Positions 1-13,818 of a DNA stretch of 64,000 nucleotides are shown here, one piece after another. The DNA is from Brugia malayi (Eukaryota > Nematoda > Chromadorea > Rhabditida > Onchocercidae). Within the stretch, counting starts at the first letter, position 1, and the number at the start of each line of letters is the position of its first letter. The stretch covers positions 13,734,687-13,798,686 of the forward strand of contig NW_025062475.1 in the NCBI RefSeq assembly GCF_000002995.4, given 5' to 3'. The notes beneath the pieces are model-generated. The model saw only the letters and a list, made by a program, of their open reading frames with translations. It was not told where the DNA came from and did not search any database. The translations under genes were made by a program, and so were the position numbers.

Positions 1-97
1 CATTTCCTATAATTTAATGTATTTAAAATTTGTTCTGTAATAATATCATTGCATTTTTTTTTTTCATTTATTTAAACAAAATGCTAATATTATCAAT

Positions 98-148
98 TAA
101 TTAATCAATCAATCAATCAATCAATCAATCGACTAATCAATTAATCAA
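98..148. repeat. (AATC)n array
   Basis: AATC tetranucleotides repeated about eight times, then imperfect copies, just past the nhl-1 poly(A) signal. Confidence 0.85.
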
Positions 149-171
149 TAATAATTGAAATAATACAGCAA

Positions 172-177
172 TTTATT
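172..177 (-). promoter_or_regulatory. Candidate nhl-1 poly(A) signal
   Basis: AATAAA on the minus strand about 90 nt past the nhl-1 stop. Position is suitable, but the region is A/T rich, so a chance match is possible. Confidence 0.45.
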
Positions 178-265
178 ATTAAATAACATGATGGGAAAAA
201 AATTTTTTTTTTTGAATCAAACAAGAAAGAAAGAAAGAGTAAAAGAAAAAAAGAAAAAGAAAAAA

Positions 266-1385
266 CTAAAACAATTGTATACGATGATTTTCACGATCGG
301 AAACAACAATTGTGGTATCAATGAGTGCAACCGCTTCGACACCTTTCAGTTGTCCAGGTGCATTACCCCAGGTACCAAAACTATGCATATAACGACCATT
401 TGGATAGAAAATTTGCACACGATTGTTACCACTATCAGCTACAATGATGAAACCCTGAAAATTTATTATAAAATAAATTAATTTATATCATTCGTGAAAT
501 ATAAGTTTAATTTCTCATAATGTATTTATATTTAAATTTGAAAATGTAGAAATTATAAAAGGATAACGATGAAGTTTATATTAGTTTGATAAATAATTTG
601 AATGTATCAATTCTTTTGCTAAAATAATATTAATAAAAAAAAAGAAAGGCATAAAAGAAAAAAAAAATAGTTTTTTTTTTTTTAAATCTTATCAACATTA
701 CTCTTGAAATGATTTCAATCATTTTATTGTGGTAAATTAGATAAATAAAGCAAAGTTAAATTTAAAAATGTAAAATGATAAAGATTAAAATATTCCCTTT
801 CATAACTTTTCAAGCATGCCAATATGTTCTGTTTTTTTTTTTTTTTTTTTTTTTTTGGAAAAAAAAAGTGAGGATTAAAATAAAATTATGATGTTGAGGA
901 ATGAAGGAGGTTTCCGAAATATGAAATGGTAAAAGAGAGAGAGAGGGAGAGAGAGAGGTGTTCTGGGTATAAAACCTGATCATCAACAGCGATTCCACGT
1001 GGGAATTTCATTTGGCCGTTTTGAAATCCTTCGGAACCAAATTGAAAAATTGGATTGCCATTGTGATCAAAGATGCAAACTCGATGATTCGAACTGTCTG
1101 TTACATAAATATTATGTGTTCGTTTATTAACAGCAATAAATTGTGGATGATGGAATTGGCTAATTCCTGGGCCCATTGTACCAAATTTGCCAGCAAATTG
1201 TCCTTTGCTATCGAACATTTGGACACGATGATTGTCCTGAATTGCTTTTTTTCCTCGTCAATTTGCACTTTGTTGTTGTTACCAATTTAAATTTGAAATT
1301 CTTCTTTCAAATTTACAATCATTTTTCTTTCTTTTTACCGCTTCTAGCAATTTTAAGATGTCTATTCTAGACTTTATATTATGTC

Positions 1386-1420
<35 letters not shown>

Positions 1421-4400
1421 CACTCAATTCTTTTCATTTTAAAATAAAACTATTAAGAATTACTTCCTAGCATAAGTACTAGTAAATAACTTAGCCTAAT
1501 ACTTAAATTATAATTTTATGATTCGCAGGATCGTCCATTTTAGTGCAGCACATCATTAGTTTGTTGTTATGTTGATGGAAATGATGATTACTTCCTTTTC
1601 TTTCATCGATAAAAGCTTCCGACATAACTTCTTGGCATTAAAAAATAAAAACCTGGCTTTTATCAATCCGATTTTCACAGAATAGCCAGATGCATTTACT
1701 TATTTCAGCCAAAAATAAATTTGCGCTTAGCGCTTTTATGCACTTTGCACAAATACATTTTTGATCCTAAACTGAGTGCAATTTTCAAAACGTAATAGTG
1801 ATTAAATTATACTAACACTGAATAAAGGTCTACATTTAAAGCGCAAATGTAGTAAAATTAGAAGCAGTTAAAAAACTGTATATATCCATTAATATTAGTA
1901 AGTAATATTGTCTGCATCCGATTCGGACGATCCTGGAAATTCTTTGAAATGATAAAATTTATCATTGATTTATTCGTTAGGTACTATCTACGTACCTTAT
2001 CCACAACGTAGATCATTCCCATATCATCCACAGCTACACCCCATGGATTGTTGAAACGACCATTAGATGGACCATGTCCACCAAATTTTCTCACACAATG
2101 TCCATCTTGATCAAAAATCATAATTCGATGATTATAACGATCGGAAACAATTAAATGCTTGTAACGACTATAGCATATACCAGCAGCACTATCTAATTGT
2201 GCATCACCTGTGCCATATTTTCCAAACATTTTTAACAAACGTCCACCCGTATTAAATATGCAAACACGATGATTGCTACTATCACAGACAGCAAATTCAT
2301 TACCGCCTAAAATAGCAAGACCACGTGGCCAATTAAGTTCACCTTCTTTGGAACCTTTTTTACCAAATACCAATTTTGGTTTGCCTTTTGCCAAATAATC
2401 AACAGTACAGATGAAACGTGGTGCATGTAATAGACGACAATCATATATGCTTTCAGCATCTAAAGCAATACTTGATCGTTTACGTAAACGTAAACGACGA
2501 TCCTGATTTAATAAGGAAGAAACAGGTGTCATCGTTATCATATCACCACCATTGTTAACACTATCTTGACGTAGCAATTGACCGCTACCACCAGCTAAAC
2601 GATTAGATCGTTCCAGAAGAAGTTGCTGAACTCGACTGCTTGATGATTGTGGTACTTGACTGGTAGTAGTATTAGAATTAGTACTATTACTAGTACCATC
2701 AGTAGAGGAAAATGCTAAACTTGCTAAATTACTTTGTTGACCATTTAAAGCAGTTAGCACAGAAATTAAATCAGGATTTGTCTTGGAACGTTGATAACGT
2801 TGTCGACGTCTTAATAACCAGGATGGTAACTGCTCACCTGGATAATGCGTAACCGGAATTGGTAATGATGATCCTTCAGTGTTTTCACTTGCTAGAAATG
2901 CTTCCTGAGATGTTGATGAGAGTGATGTTGAATCGGATGAACGTTGTTGATGATGATTCATCGATTCTTTGGATTCAGAAGCACTACGACAAATAATTCG
3001 AAAACGATTATTTGTTTGTTTTTGCTGAATTGGTTCATTCTCGCATTCACTTTCATCACTTGTATTAGCATCCGGATTGCTACTACTACTACTACCATTG
3101 TTGTGAGCAGTACCACTTAAAGGTACCAATTGTTTTTGCATTCGATTAGCACGACGCATTTCATGTGCTGTACGAATATTTTCAATTTTTTCATTTAAAC
3201 TTGTATCATCATTTGATATTTGTCGTGGTAATGGTGGTTTCTTTGTTAATTTTAATGCTGCTGATGATTTTTGATGATTATTTTCATCATGATAATTATT
3301 TGTTGATAATGGTAATGGTATATGACTTTGATTTGTAGTCGATTTATGAGATTGTGATTGTGTTGCTGTTGTATGATCAGCAGAATCATTTAATAATTGT
3401 TTTGATTGATTTAAAGTATTTCTTGAATTGTGTAATAAAACTTTAGTACCACTTGTTTGATTAGCATCCGTTTGTCTAAGTTCAGTTGTTGACTGATTCT
3501 TGGCTACGGTAGCAATCGATTCGGTGGTAGATTGACCTTCATTTAATACCACACCTTTGGGAACAACTAAAAATTTTTTAACTGAATTATTGTTATCAGT
3601 GATAATGCCATTTTGTCTTGAACTATTGCTAATAGCATTATCTGATGATAAGCTATCAGTGATAACTTTTGCAGTTGCGACTGTTAAATCATTTTTCGTG
3701 CTAGCATTTGTCGTAGCAGCAGATGGGCTCATACCATTTCCAACTACGGTACGACTCCATGGACTATTTCCCGGTTTATGACAAGTGACACTACTAGTGA
3801 CACTTCCACTATTATTACTACCACCTAGTAATTGACTAGAATTGTCAAATTTTTCCACTCTTAATCGATTCCATGCTTCTTCTTCCATCTGTTGTCGACG
3901 ACGATATCGAATTGACATCATATCCTCTTCACCAGCATTAATACGCATTCCGTAACGACCCGACGTACCGCGAAAATCATTTTGGGGACGTCCACCTCCT
4001 TCTTCCAAATCAGTCATCCGTTTACTGGCATACTTATAACTATCCGATTCGTAACCAATTTTCATCGGACGTGGTAGATAGGATTGTTCCAACGGAAGAT
4101 AACGTCCAGCAAATTGGGGTAGCATAACGGTAAGTTCACCAAAACTAGCAATAGCTGTTGGTAGCTTTGAAGCATCATCACCAGGTGAAAAGCGTAATTT
4201 TTTCGAGAAAAGTTCATCGGCATCAGGCTGAAATTTAAAATTTGCATTTTTTTTTCTCGAGAAAAAAACACCAGAAAATGTGATGCAAGTGTAGTTACAA
4301 ATAAATTCCTAAAATTGTTCTCAAATTAAAATATTTTAAATGTAAACTCTTTAGACTTTCTAATTTTTTCTTTTACCAAAACATTTTGTGGAAATTTTTT

Positions 4401-7400
4401 AAAATGAAAAATGCATAATAAATTTTACTTTTACTCTTATAGTGCTATGATTAATTGTTAGAATTTTATTATATTTGTATTGCTCTATTCTTTTTCATAA
4501 TATAAATTATCATTTAGTCTTGGTTTACGTGAATATAAAACGTTATGACGTACGTTTCAAATCACTGGAAGAAAAAGAAACAGTATTCCTTTCTTCATTC
4601 AAAATGTAGTTGGAATATTTATTATGAACAATTCTTACTTAAAAATAATTAACTCTTTTAGTTTCATTGAAGAGATAGATTTAAAGTATAAATAATAGAG
4701 TAATATTTAAATTCTATGAACAAAAAAGACAAAAATAAAAAACGATAATTTTGAATTTTTTTTTTAAGATTCTGCTATTTATTTTAGCAAAATGAAATGC
4801 ATACAAAAGGCAAAATATCACTCAAACAAAAAATACTTTTGAATATTACATGCAAATAAGAAATAAAAAAATTTGAAGAATGATAGAGTAATGATGAACT
4901 ATGCTAAGGTAAGTTAAACTTGAAAGAGTTTAGTTTACTTGAAAATTTCTCAAATATTCCAATCCATCCGAGAAGACATTTTTCAATTTCACCAATTCAA
5001 AATCTTGCACTTCTCGTTCACCTTTCAATGCTGCTTCCAAATATGCACAGCCTATAATTTTAGAAAATAATTTTTTTTTTTTTTTTAAATAATTTTAAAA
5101 AAAACAAAAAAATTTCTTTTTCATCCGTAAATTAGAGATATTGCCGGTTTTCTAGAATTTTCAATTAATTTGAGAAATTAAAAGTTTTTTTTTCAGATCT
5201 TAGGTTTAACTCATACAACGTTCTTCAGACAAAAAAGGGAACAATAATAGTAATAATAATAATATTAATAACAATAATAATAATATTAATATTAATAACA
5301 ATAATAATAGTGATAATGATAATAAATGATAATGAGGGAGATGCTTCATTCATTAACAGTAATTTGTCTCAGAATTTTAATTGAAATTTGATTTTAGAGT
5401 GAGGAAATGTTGGAAAAAGAAAAGTAATACTTAACTATTTTAGCATTATCCAAATTTCATTTTACCAATCAATCAAATAATAAAATTATGATAGAAATCT
5501 GTAATTAAAATTTAAAACCTTCGCTCATATTCGAACTTTCGATTTCAAGTACATCGCGTAAATTACGCATAAGTCGAGTTTCGGTTGCATTAAATGTTTC
5601 GATTTCTTCGATAAACATTTCTTCGCGTTTTTTTAATTCTCGATAATAACGACGAAAATATTCTTTGACCTATAAATGAAACTTAAAAAAAAAATTGTGA
5701 TCTAATATCAAATAATTGAATCATAAGCTTTAACTGATGCTAAAAAATTTGTTTCAATTAAGTTACATTTCAGTTTCTTTAACTAATCATCTTTTTTCTT
5801 TAACAATCACATTGCCTCAAAAAAAAAAAAAAAAAAAAAAAAAAATTTAAATTTAAATTAGTCTGCCCAAACGAGATGTGATACCTCATCCTTTGCAGTC
5901 TCACAATTCAATGTTAACAACTCAGCTCCCTTACTTAAGCCATCAGATGCTTCCGTGATTCGATTTGATAAACGTTTAACCTGAAATATGGCACTTTTTT
6001 TTGTGCCAAATTACTTTCTAAATCGTTTCTAAAATTTTTAACTATTTTTTTTTTTCAGAACTTTAAAATATTTCTCTTTTTTCTAGTATTACTTTTCATT
6101 GTAAAGTTTCATTTACTATCTTCAGAATAATCCTAATAATATTGATGGTACTTCGTTCAATAATTTTCAATTATTTAATTTTACAATTAATTTTGAATCA
6201 TAGTCGAGATTGTTAAAATAAATAAGCAATTTTGAACCTGATTGAGTACTCTTGTTAGGTCACGTTTTAACATTTCCAAATGTGTTGCACGACAATCACT
6301 GCATGCGCGTTTTTCACAATGAGCGCAAATGTCTAATACAGCTTTTTCTTCACAAATTTTACATCGTTCCAAATTATACCTGCAAATTTTCAAAGTTTTT
6401 GTTTTTTCCTGTTCTTAAAAAAATTTTCAGCATATTTTCATGTTAATATTATAGCTATATGCATATTATCATATTATCATTTATCAGTGACTGAAATGAT
6501 AAGCAAAGGTATAGTCTTCAAACTATTAGTTTTATTTCATCCTTCTTTCAAACAGCTGTGCAATTTTTGAGTTTTCATTTGTTTGTTCTATGAAACAGCT
6601 ACACTTTGCACCTGTTAGGAACATAATGCTTTCTCTGTTATCAGTCGTAATCAAATTTTAAGCAACCTGCTCATCTCTTCCTCTATTTCAATCATTATCA
6701 TTTCCTCAAACCAAACATCATCTGATATTTTGGTCGAGAGTGAAACGAAACGAATGAATTCATTGAGTAATTCGATATATTTTAGGAGATGAAAGGTTAA
6801 TTCTTTTGGGAGAAAGTTAAATCATTTAGGAGAAAGTTAATTCTTGATAAAATTAAAACGATTGAAGAATATATGAAAATTTTCACATCAATGAATTATA
6901 AAAAATTTTCAAAAAATTTCCACAAAAATATTTTTTTTTAAAAAAAAAAAGAAAAAAAAAAATTGTCTTTTATTCTATTTGTTTCTTTCCATTCCTTCTT
7001 CCAATAAAATATAAATTATTTTGATGGTTAAAGTAATTAAAAATAGAAATTATCATAATTTAGATAAAACATTTTATTTTATTTTTTCTTTAGTTTAACT
7101 TTTTTTCTTTTACATTTATTTATTTTTGTCTTTTCTTTCAATAAATCATTAAAATGCCATCAACAAAATTACAACATTAGCGGTATTATTATTTGAAGTA
7201 AAAAGAAAAAACAAAAAATTGAAAAAGTTGAAAAAAAAAAAAAAAAAAAACCTCTGAATATATGCTTCTAATTGTGCAGCATTATCATCTGTTGCTTGTA
7301 AATGTATATCCAAAAAACCTGTAAGGGTATAGTTAGATTGAAAATTTTTGACACCTTCATATGGTACCGGATGTTCCGCTCGACATTCCGGACATTTGAG

Positions 7401-9872
7401 CACACGATGAACCAAATCAACGCAATTATCCAAACATGGTAAACAAAATGTATGATGACATGGTAATAATTTCGGTTGTCTGTAAATATTTTACATTTCA
7501 TCATTTATTTATTTATTTCATTAATTTTCTTTTTTTATGAATGAAAAAAAAAAAAAAAGGAAAATTAGTAAATAAATTTAAAAATTGCAAACTTTTTTTT
7601 TTCTCTTTTATTTTCTTTTCTAAATTTGAATTTATGAAAATTTTCCTTTATATATAAATTTTCTAAAACAAAAAAAAAAAAAAAAAAAAAAAAAAAAGAA
7701 GGAAAATAAATGAAATTACAGATGTGAAAGAAGGATGAATCATTCATTCAATTTCTCTTCCTAATATTATTTCATTTTTGTTGTAATCAATGTGATCGAT
7801 TATATTTTTTAAATAAGCAAAAAAAAAAAAGAAAAAAAAAAAAAAAAACTTCTTGAAAGCATTTTGTTTTAATGAAAGAAAATATAATTTCAGTTAGAAA
7901 TTTCTCTCTCATTGTGAAAATAAATTAACAAAAACAAAAAAAAAAAAAAAAAAAAAGGAAAAAGAAAAAGGAAAATGAAGCATTTTGAATTTTAATGTTA
8001 GTAATATTAAAGTGAAAAAAAAAAACAAAACAAAACAAAATAAATTCATTTAAAATCAGCAAAATAAAAAAAATGACAAAATGAACAATGAAATTTATTG
8101 AAATGATTAAATGAAAATTAATTGATAAATTAATTGTCAACAAATATAACTGTTACTGATTATGGGAGATAATGTTGTAATGATAGCAAAAAATTGTTTA
8201 CATTTAACAAATAACTTTTTTTTCATCGCTGTATAAATTAAATTAATTTAAATTATTTATTATTCAAAGATTAGATGGACATTTCTGCGTGTTTCGTATA
8301 GAAATTTTTCAAATAGAACAATATAATTACTTATAGATATTTTTCTATGAAAAATTTTCAAAATTTATTGAATATTAAATAGATGAAATTAAATGAATAA
8401 ACATTGAATTGTTTTGTTCTAAGTGATAAACGATCAAATTATATTAAAAAAGAATAATATTTGAAAATTTGTTTTTTTTTTTTTCCTTTTTTTTTTCTAT
8501 TCCTTTATCATCATTATCATCATCTCATATTCTTCGTTTATTTAATAGATAGAATTTTGTAATGGTTAAAATAAATAAAACAAAATCAAATATAAAAGTG
8601 CTATTGGTTTTTGAAAAAACAAAAAAAAAAAAAAAAAAGATATTCCAATTTTTATTTTATTATATCTAATTCAGAATATATTCCAATTTTTATTTTTCTT
8701 TTTATTATATCTAATTTCAAAAAGTTATCTAATAATGATTGACCATTCTAAATTATTTAGCTTAAATACAATTCGTTCATATAAAATGATTTATAGAATC
8801 ATATTTATTAATTTATATTTTTAACAAAATGTGTAATATATGCCAAATTTTGTAAAGTAATCATTTTATTAATACTTTTTTTTTTTTGACTTTAAAATGA
8901 TAATAATATAATATTTGATTCATTTTAATTAGCAAGAAAAAAATATGAGTGAATTATATTTAATTCTCGTAATTGAATTATATTACAATGATATGTGATA
9001 AGGAATGATGCAAATATCAAATGACAAGAATACCTCACTTACACTAATTAAATTTCATCTTTTAAATTTTCAACTTTTTACCATCTCAGCTGATTAGCAC
9101 AATTGTAGGGATTGGAATGACAGAAAGTGATACTTTAGTATTTCACAAAATGTTATTTGTCATCGAAATAAAAATGATTGATAGATTACAGAGTTGTCAT
9201 TAAGCAAATTTATAGAAAGATTTGTAAAAATTACTTTTTGTGATAGGAAAAGACAAATATTTTTAAAAACAATCTTAAGTTGAACGAAAAAAAAAAAAAA
9301 AAAGCCATCGATATGAGATCAATATTATAATTGAAATTGATTAAAAAAAAAAAGAATTGATTGAAATTGGAGACAACAGAGTAAATAGTGAAAAATAAAC
9401 ATTAAACTATTTGAAAAATGACAATAAAAATTTGTTATCCATTTTAATTTGCAACAATTTAAATTGCTGATGTTTTAACTTATAAATTTAATATTGATTT
9501 TGAATATATTAATAAGCAAAAAAATCTTTTGAAAGTTACCTAACCACATTCATCCAAAAAGTCGTATTGTTAATTAATTAGTTAGTTAGTTAGCTAGTAG
9601 TGTAAGTTAAATGATAAATGTATACTTTCATATAATAACTTTAAAATAATTTCAATTTTTTGTTTTCATTAACTTATAAAATCTCACTTGTAACGATCCA
9701 AGCAAATTGGACATGTTAGCAATTGTTCAATTTTTTCCAATGGATTTTCAAATTCAGGTGGTCGTGCAGCAGGTGGAAGTAGAAGCATTTGACGGATTGG
9801 TTGAAGTGGTGCGGTATTATTCGTTGTTGGCGGTGTTGACGCTGTGGCTGTATTTGTTGAAGATGAAGCCAT
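266..9872 (-). CDS. nhl-1: RING / B-box / coiled-coil / NHL-repeat protein, NHL-1 (thin/TRIM32-like)
   Basis: Nine exons on the minus strand, in order: 9872-9688, 7479-7252, 6379-6238, 5980-5885, 5669-5519, 5051-4939, 4227-1996, 1236-976, 454-266. Phase is continuous and the sum is 1198 codons plus TAG. Residues 54-94 form a C3HC4 RING (C54, C57, C69, H71, C74, C77, C91, C94; CPICLDRYK then PCHHTFC). Residues 144-171 are a B-box-like zinc site (CKIC...CAHC...CSDCRATH), followed by a coiled coil to about 290. A 600-residue Ser/Thr/Asn/Gln-rich linker lies mostly in the large exon. Six NHL repeats (about 925-1198; motifs such as SSNHRVCIF, DRYNHRIMIF, SGNNRVQIF) would form a C-terminal beta-propeller. 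The family holds probable E3 ubiquitin ligases that bind RNA or protein through the propeller; the RING and B-box spacing follows fly thin/Abba and C. elegans NHL-1. The start is the first ATG before the RING. Exon 2's donor (GTTTTT) is weak. Identity at family level is firm; the exact orthologue is inferred. Confidence 0.9.
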
Positions 9873-10982
9873 TGAATATTTATTGCAAGGAAAGCCAAAA
9901 TGTTTGCTTTAAAAATTAAATTTATAAATTCATTGTTATCATAAAAAGTATAACAAAAGATTTAAATATCAATTATCATTTATTACATTTATTATTTTAA
10001 AAGCTTAATTAATTAACTAATTAATTAATATAAGTTCTAAAAGTAAAATATGAAATAATTTCAGGTTTTCTTTATCACATACTATTACTACTATCATCAC
10101 TTACTACTGCTACTACTACCACTAAACATGAGAGAAAGTTAAAATGAAAGATGAAAGGAGCACAAAATTTGCTCCTCCTGAATTTTCCGTTATGAGATGA
10201 ATTTTCCTTCCTCCTCTGACATTGTGATGTGTGATGATATTGAGGATAAGCTTGAACTCTAGACATTAAGCTTAAGCTTTAATATATTTTTCTCTTTTCT
10301 CTTCACTCTTTTATTTTATTTCAAAACTATTTACCATTCATTTTTAACGCATTTTCAATGAAACTGAAAAATTTTTCAATCATTCATTTTCTCTTCAATT
10401 CTTTCTTCGCTATATTCTAAACAATGTTTTATTTAGCAACTAATTGTGAATGTTTTTTTTTTTTTTTTCTTTTCATATTTATTTCATTAATTTATTGTTG
10501 TTTTTTTAATTTTATAATTGCATTAATTATTAACTAATAAAATGGAAATTTGTTTATAATAATAATTTAGTTAATATTAAATAGATTTACAATTAATTTA
10601 TTCATAGAGATGCATACTCTTCAATAATATTTCATTTCATTTTCACATTATTAAATATACAAAAAAAAAAAAAAAAAAAAACTAGTACTTTTAATAATTT
10701 ACTTAATTAATGGACTAATCTAACTTATTTAATCAATAAACTAATCTAACTTAATTAATTAATAAATTAATTTAACTTATTAATGAATCTAATTCATTTA
10801 AATAAATAATCTAATTTATTTAATTTTTTCATTCCAGTCATTCGTTTTTTGATGAATTTAAAATAGTAGAAAATAATGATGAAAAGATGGGTAGCAGTAA
10901 CAGTTAATGGCTCAGTGAATGCAAAAAAAAATAAAACTACAAACATACCTACCTATGTATACAAATACACACCCCCCCCCCC

Positions 10983-11021
<39 letters not shown>

Positions 11022-11654
11022 ACACATACATACATACAAATACAGACATACACAAAATACATAGATTTATATTTATTTACAAATAAAAGATAAGACAATG
11101 AAATATTAAATTGAAAATATTAGCTAAATAATATGATATAGTTGACCTCTTTTAAACTTTGACCTCTAAACTTTTTGCAATGATAGCATAATGTGAGTTC
11201 AAATAAGGCTTATATGTTACTCAGATATGTTATCGCCAATTTTAAATAACAAAATTTTAAACGGATCAATAGTCGAAGAGTTTTTCATTTTAATTGTTAC
11301 ATGCATGAAATTAAAATAAATTAAATTCATTTTACACGTTAGAAATTTCACGCAAATTTATCATCTCATATCATTCCAAAATTTTTAAATTAAAAAATGG
11401 ATGATAATCTTAGTTGAATAGACAAACAACAATTATTTCTTGAATTTTCTTGAATTATTATTACTTTATGAGACATTTTTATTAATTGTTATTAAAAATA
11501 ATGTAAATTTATAGTATAATTAATAAAGAAATGCTTAAATTTTCTATTTAACAATCAAATATATCAAATAATACAGTAAAATTAGCGAAATAAAGAAAAA
11601 CTATATGGAACATTTCCAAGCAGCAACTGTTTATTATTTGAGAGAAAAATGAAA

Positions 11655-11686
<32 letters not shown>

Positions 11687-12836
11687 TTTTAGTGATATTC
11701 CTAAGACAATGATGATGACTAAGCACATCCTCTTTTAAGCTCCTTTCCCGGGAGAAGCAGGCACTTTTACTGGCAATGCACTAAATTTTTTCTTCATTTT
11801 TTTTTTTTTTGCCAACAAAAAAAAGTTTGTTTTCATTTTACAAGAACAAACTTCACATCATTCATCTTCGTAATGAATATAAAATGATCTGCAATTAATA
11901 TTGCAAATATTTTAGCAAACTTTTTTTTTTTTTCATTTTTTTTAAGTAAAGATAAATAGAAGCTAATTGAATTAATTGAAGAATAAATGTTCGATGAAAA
12001 TAGCATATCAGTTTTATTACTATTTCAGAGCAATGGCAGTTAAATGAGATCAAGGTATTGGCATGATAGAATCAAATGTCTGTTATCAGGCTGATCATTA
12101 GCTATCACTAGCAGAGAGATACACAATACATTATTCTAAAATCTTGGAAATAGAATTTGGGAAATAATTCATTAACTGGCTTGCATGCTCAAGAGTAAAA
12201 AAAAGAAAAAAACAGTATTTCCTCTGCGCTTATGTTAATATCATTAATTCTTTACTTGTAGAATACTTTATGAAATCAAAAAGCAAAGGAATACCATCAA
12301 CAGACTTAGATTATAGATGTATAAAAGAAAAGAAAAAACAGTAAATAAAATTCAAAAGCAAGCAGTATTTTCTCTGCATCTATAAATAATACTAGAGTTA
12401 TTACGTAGATGAAGCATGAAAGGATTCTCTTAGTTTGCTTCTCTATCAATGTTTGTTATGTTGATCATTAGAAAATGTAAAATTTTTAACGAACACAAAT
12501 AAGAAAATGCAATGGTAGTAATAAAAATAAAACAACAAAGCAAGCAAAAATAAATAATTCAAATCAACAAGAGTATATAATATTATATTATTATATTAAC
12601 ATAGGGTTTACAGTTTACAGTCATTATTCCTAATATGACAAATAAATTCATACGTATATGAATTCAGGTCACTCTCGAACTTTCCGCGACTGCACAAATT
12701 TTAATTCATATTATCCACACATCAAAAAAAAAAAAAAAAAACGAAAAATCCTATTTATGGAAAAAAATATTCGTAAACATAAACTGGCAAAATGGAATCA
12801 GAAATACTGCTATCAAATTCAGTGACATAAAAAAGT
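9873..12836. other. Intergenic region between nhl-1 and SRP9
   Basis: About 3 kb with no gene I can support. It holds the nhl-1 upstream region (an A/T-rich stretch with TAATTAATT motifs and a small inverted repeat AGGAGCA/TGCTCCT at 10156-10176), a C-run/CA repeat near 10969-11020, and a small G+C-richer island at 11715-11790. Open frames here are short and have no recognisable motif. Confidence 0.6.
10969..11020. repeat. Poly-C plus (CA)n microsatellite
   Basis: A run of about 15 C is followed directly by an uninterrupted CA dinucleotide array and then looser ACAT units. Simple sequence repeat; it creates a spurious open frame on the plus strand. Confidence 0.9.
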
Positions 12837-13777
12837 CTATTTGGAAACAATATGCCTCATTAATGTTGCTGTAAGTTTTTCCAATCGTTTAACATCCTGT
12901 ATCTGATCCGTATCATATTGCAAGCAGACCACATCATCTGTCATTTTCAGTGTCATTTTACCTTTTTTATGGTTATATTTGGTTACAAATCTGCAACGAG
13001 CGCAAATAATTAGAGAATTAATAACAAAAAACTTCAATTTGAAGTAATTAATGAATAATAAAAGATATTAATCAAGTTGATAATGCCTCTCTAAGCAAGT
13101 AACGAAGATCATAAGTACACAAAATATTTATGCTAAGGGAGCATGTCATTAATCACTAATAGTTGAATCGATTGCCGCTACTTGTCACTGATGATTCTTG
13201 AAATTTTTTAGAATTGGCCCTCTCATATCACTACAGAACTACGTTCTTATCACAGATTCTTTTTTCTCTGATTCTGGCATTAGGATAGATCGATCAGATG
13301 AGTAGCCAATATTAAAAAAACAGAAAGTGATGTATGCAATATAAAACAAACAGGACTATTTAATAAACTGTTCAGCACTATTTACACTCTTCTATTTCTT
13401 TAACTCATTACCTATGCTCTCATTCTGAATTGAGTAGTCTCAAATATTGATCGATCACAATCTATACACATTGCTTGTTTCTCTTAAGGTTAGTAGGAAA
13501 TTATAGTTGTTGAATTATTCTGTTTAGCTTAACCAGCGATTAGGAGGATAAATTGACATTGACAGTTATTTAGTTTTTGGGAATACAAACTAGGCTTATC
13601 TCTCAAGAAGAAAAAAAATTGCCATGATGAGTCAGACATTCAATATTAACCCTTTTAAAACTTTCCTCGAGATGACTTTTAAAATTCTGATCAATAAATA
13701 AACCTGCATCGTGTTGGATTGCTAGTATACAATCGATCTACAGCTTTACTAAATTCTTCCCAATTCGTAAAATACAT
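12837..13777 (-). CDS. SRP9: Signal recognition particle 9 kDa protein
   Basis: Two exons, 13777-13704 and 12990-12837, joined in phase (AG|A, Arg25) to give 75 residues. The protein opens with MYFTNWEEFSKAVDRLY, matching the SRP9 start (WEEF..A...LY). It continues with the conserved core FVTKYNHKKG, then MTDDVVCLQY and TDQIQDVKRLEKL. SRP9 pairs with SRP14 to bind the Alu domain of SRP RNA and slows elongation while ribosomes dock at the ER. The usual SRP9 length is about 75-86 residues, so this is full length. A TTTAATTTCAG acceptor sits 30 nt before the ATG (exon start 13807), so the 5' end is either trans-spliced or joined to an upstream untranslated exon. Intron 13703-12991 has a GTTTAT donor and TTGCAG acceptor. 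Confidence 0.93.
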
Positions 13778-13806
13778 TGAAACGAATTCTAAAATTTCTT
13801 TTACAA

Positions 13807-13818
13807 CCTGAAATTAAA
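13807..13818 (-). promoter_or_regulatory. Splice or trans-splice acceptor of SRP9 mRNA
   Basis: TTTAATTTCAG directly before the 30-nt 5' untranslated segment of SRP9. Nematode spliced-leader addition commonly uses such a site within tens of bases of the ATG. Whether the joined 5' piece is a spliced leader or a local exon cannot be told from the window. Confidence 0.5.
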
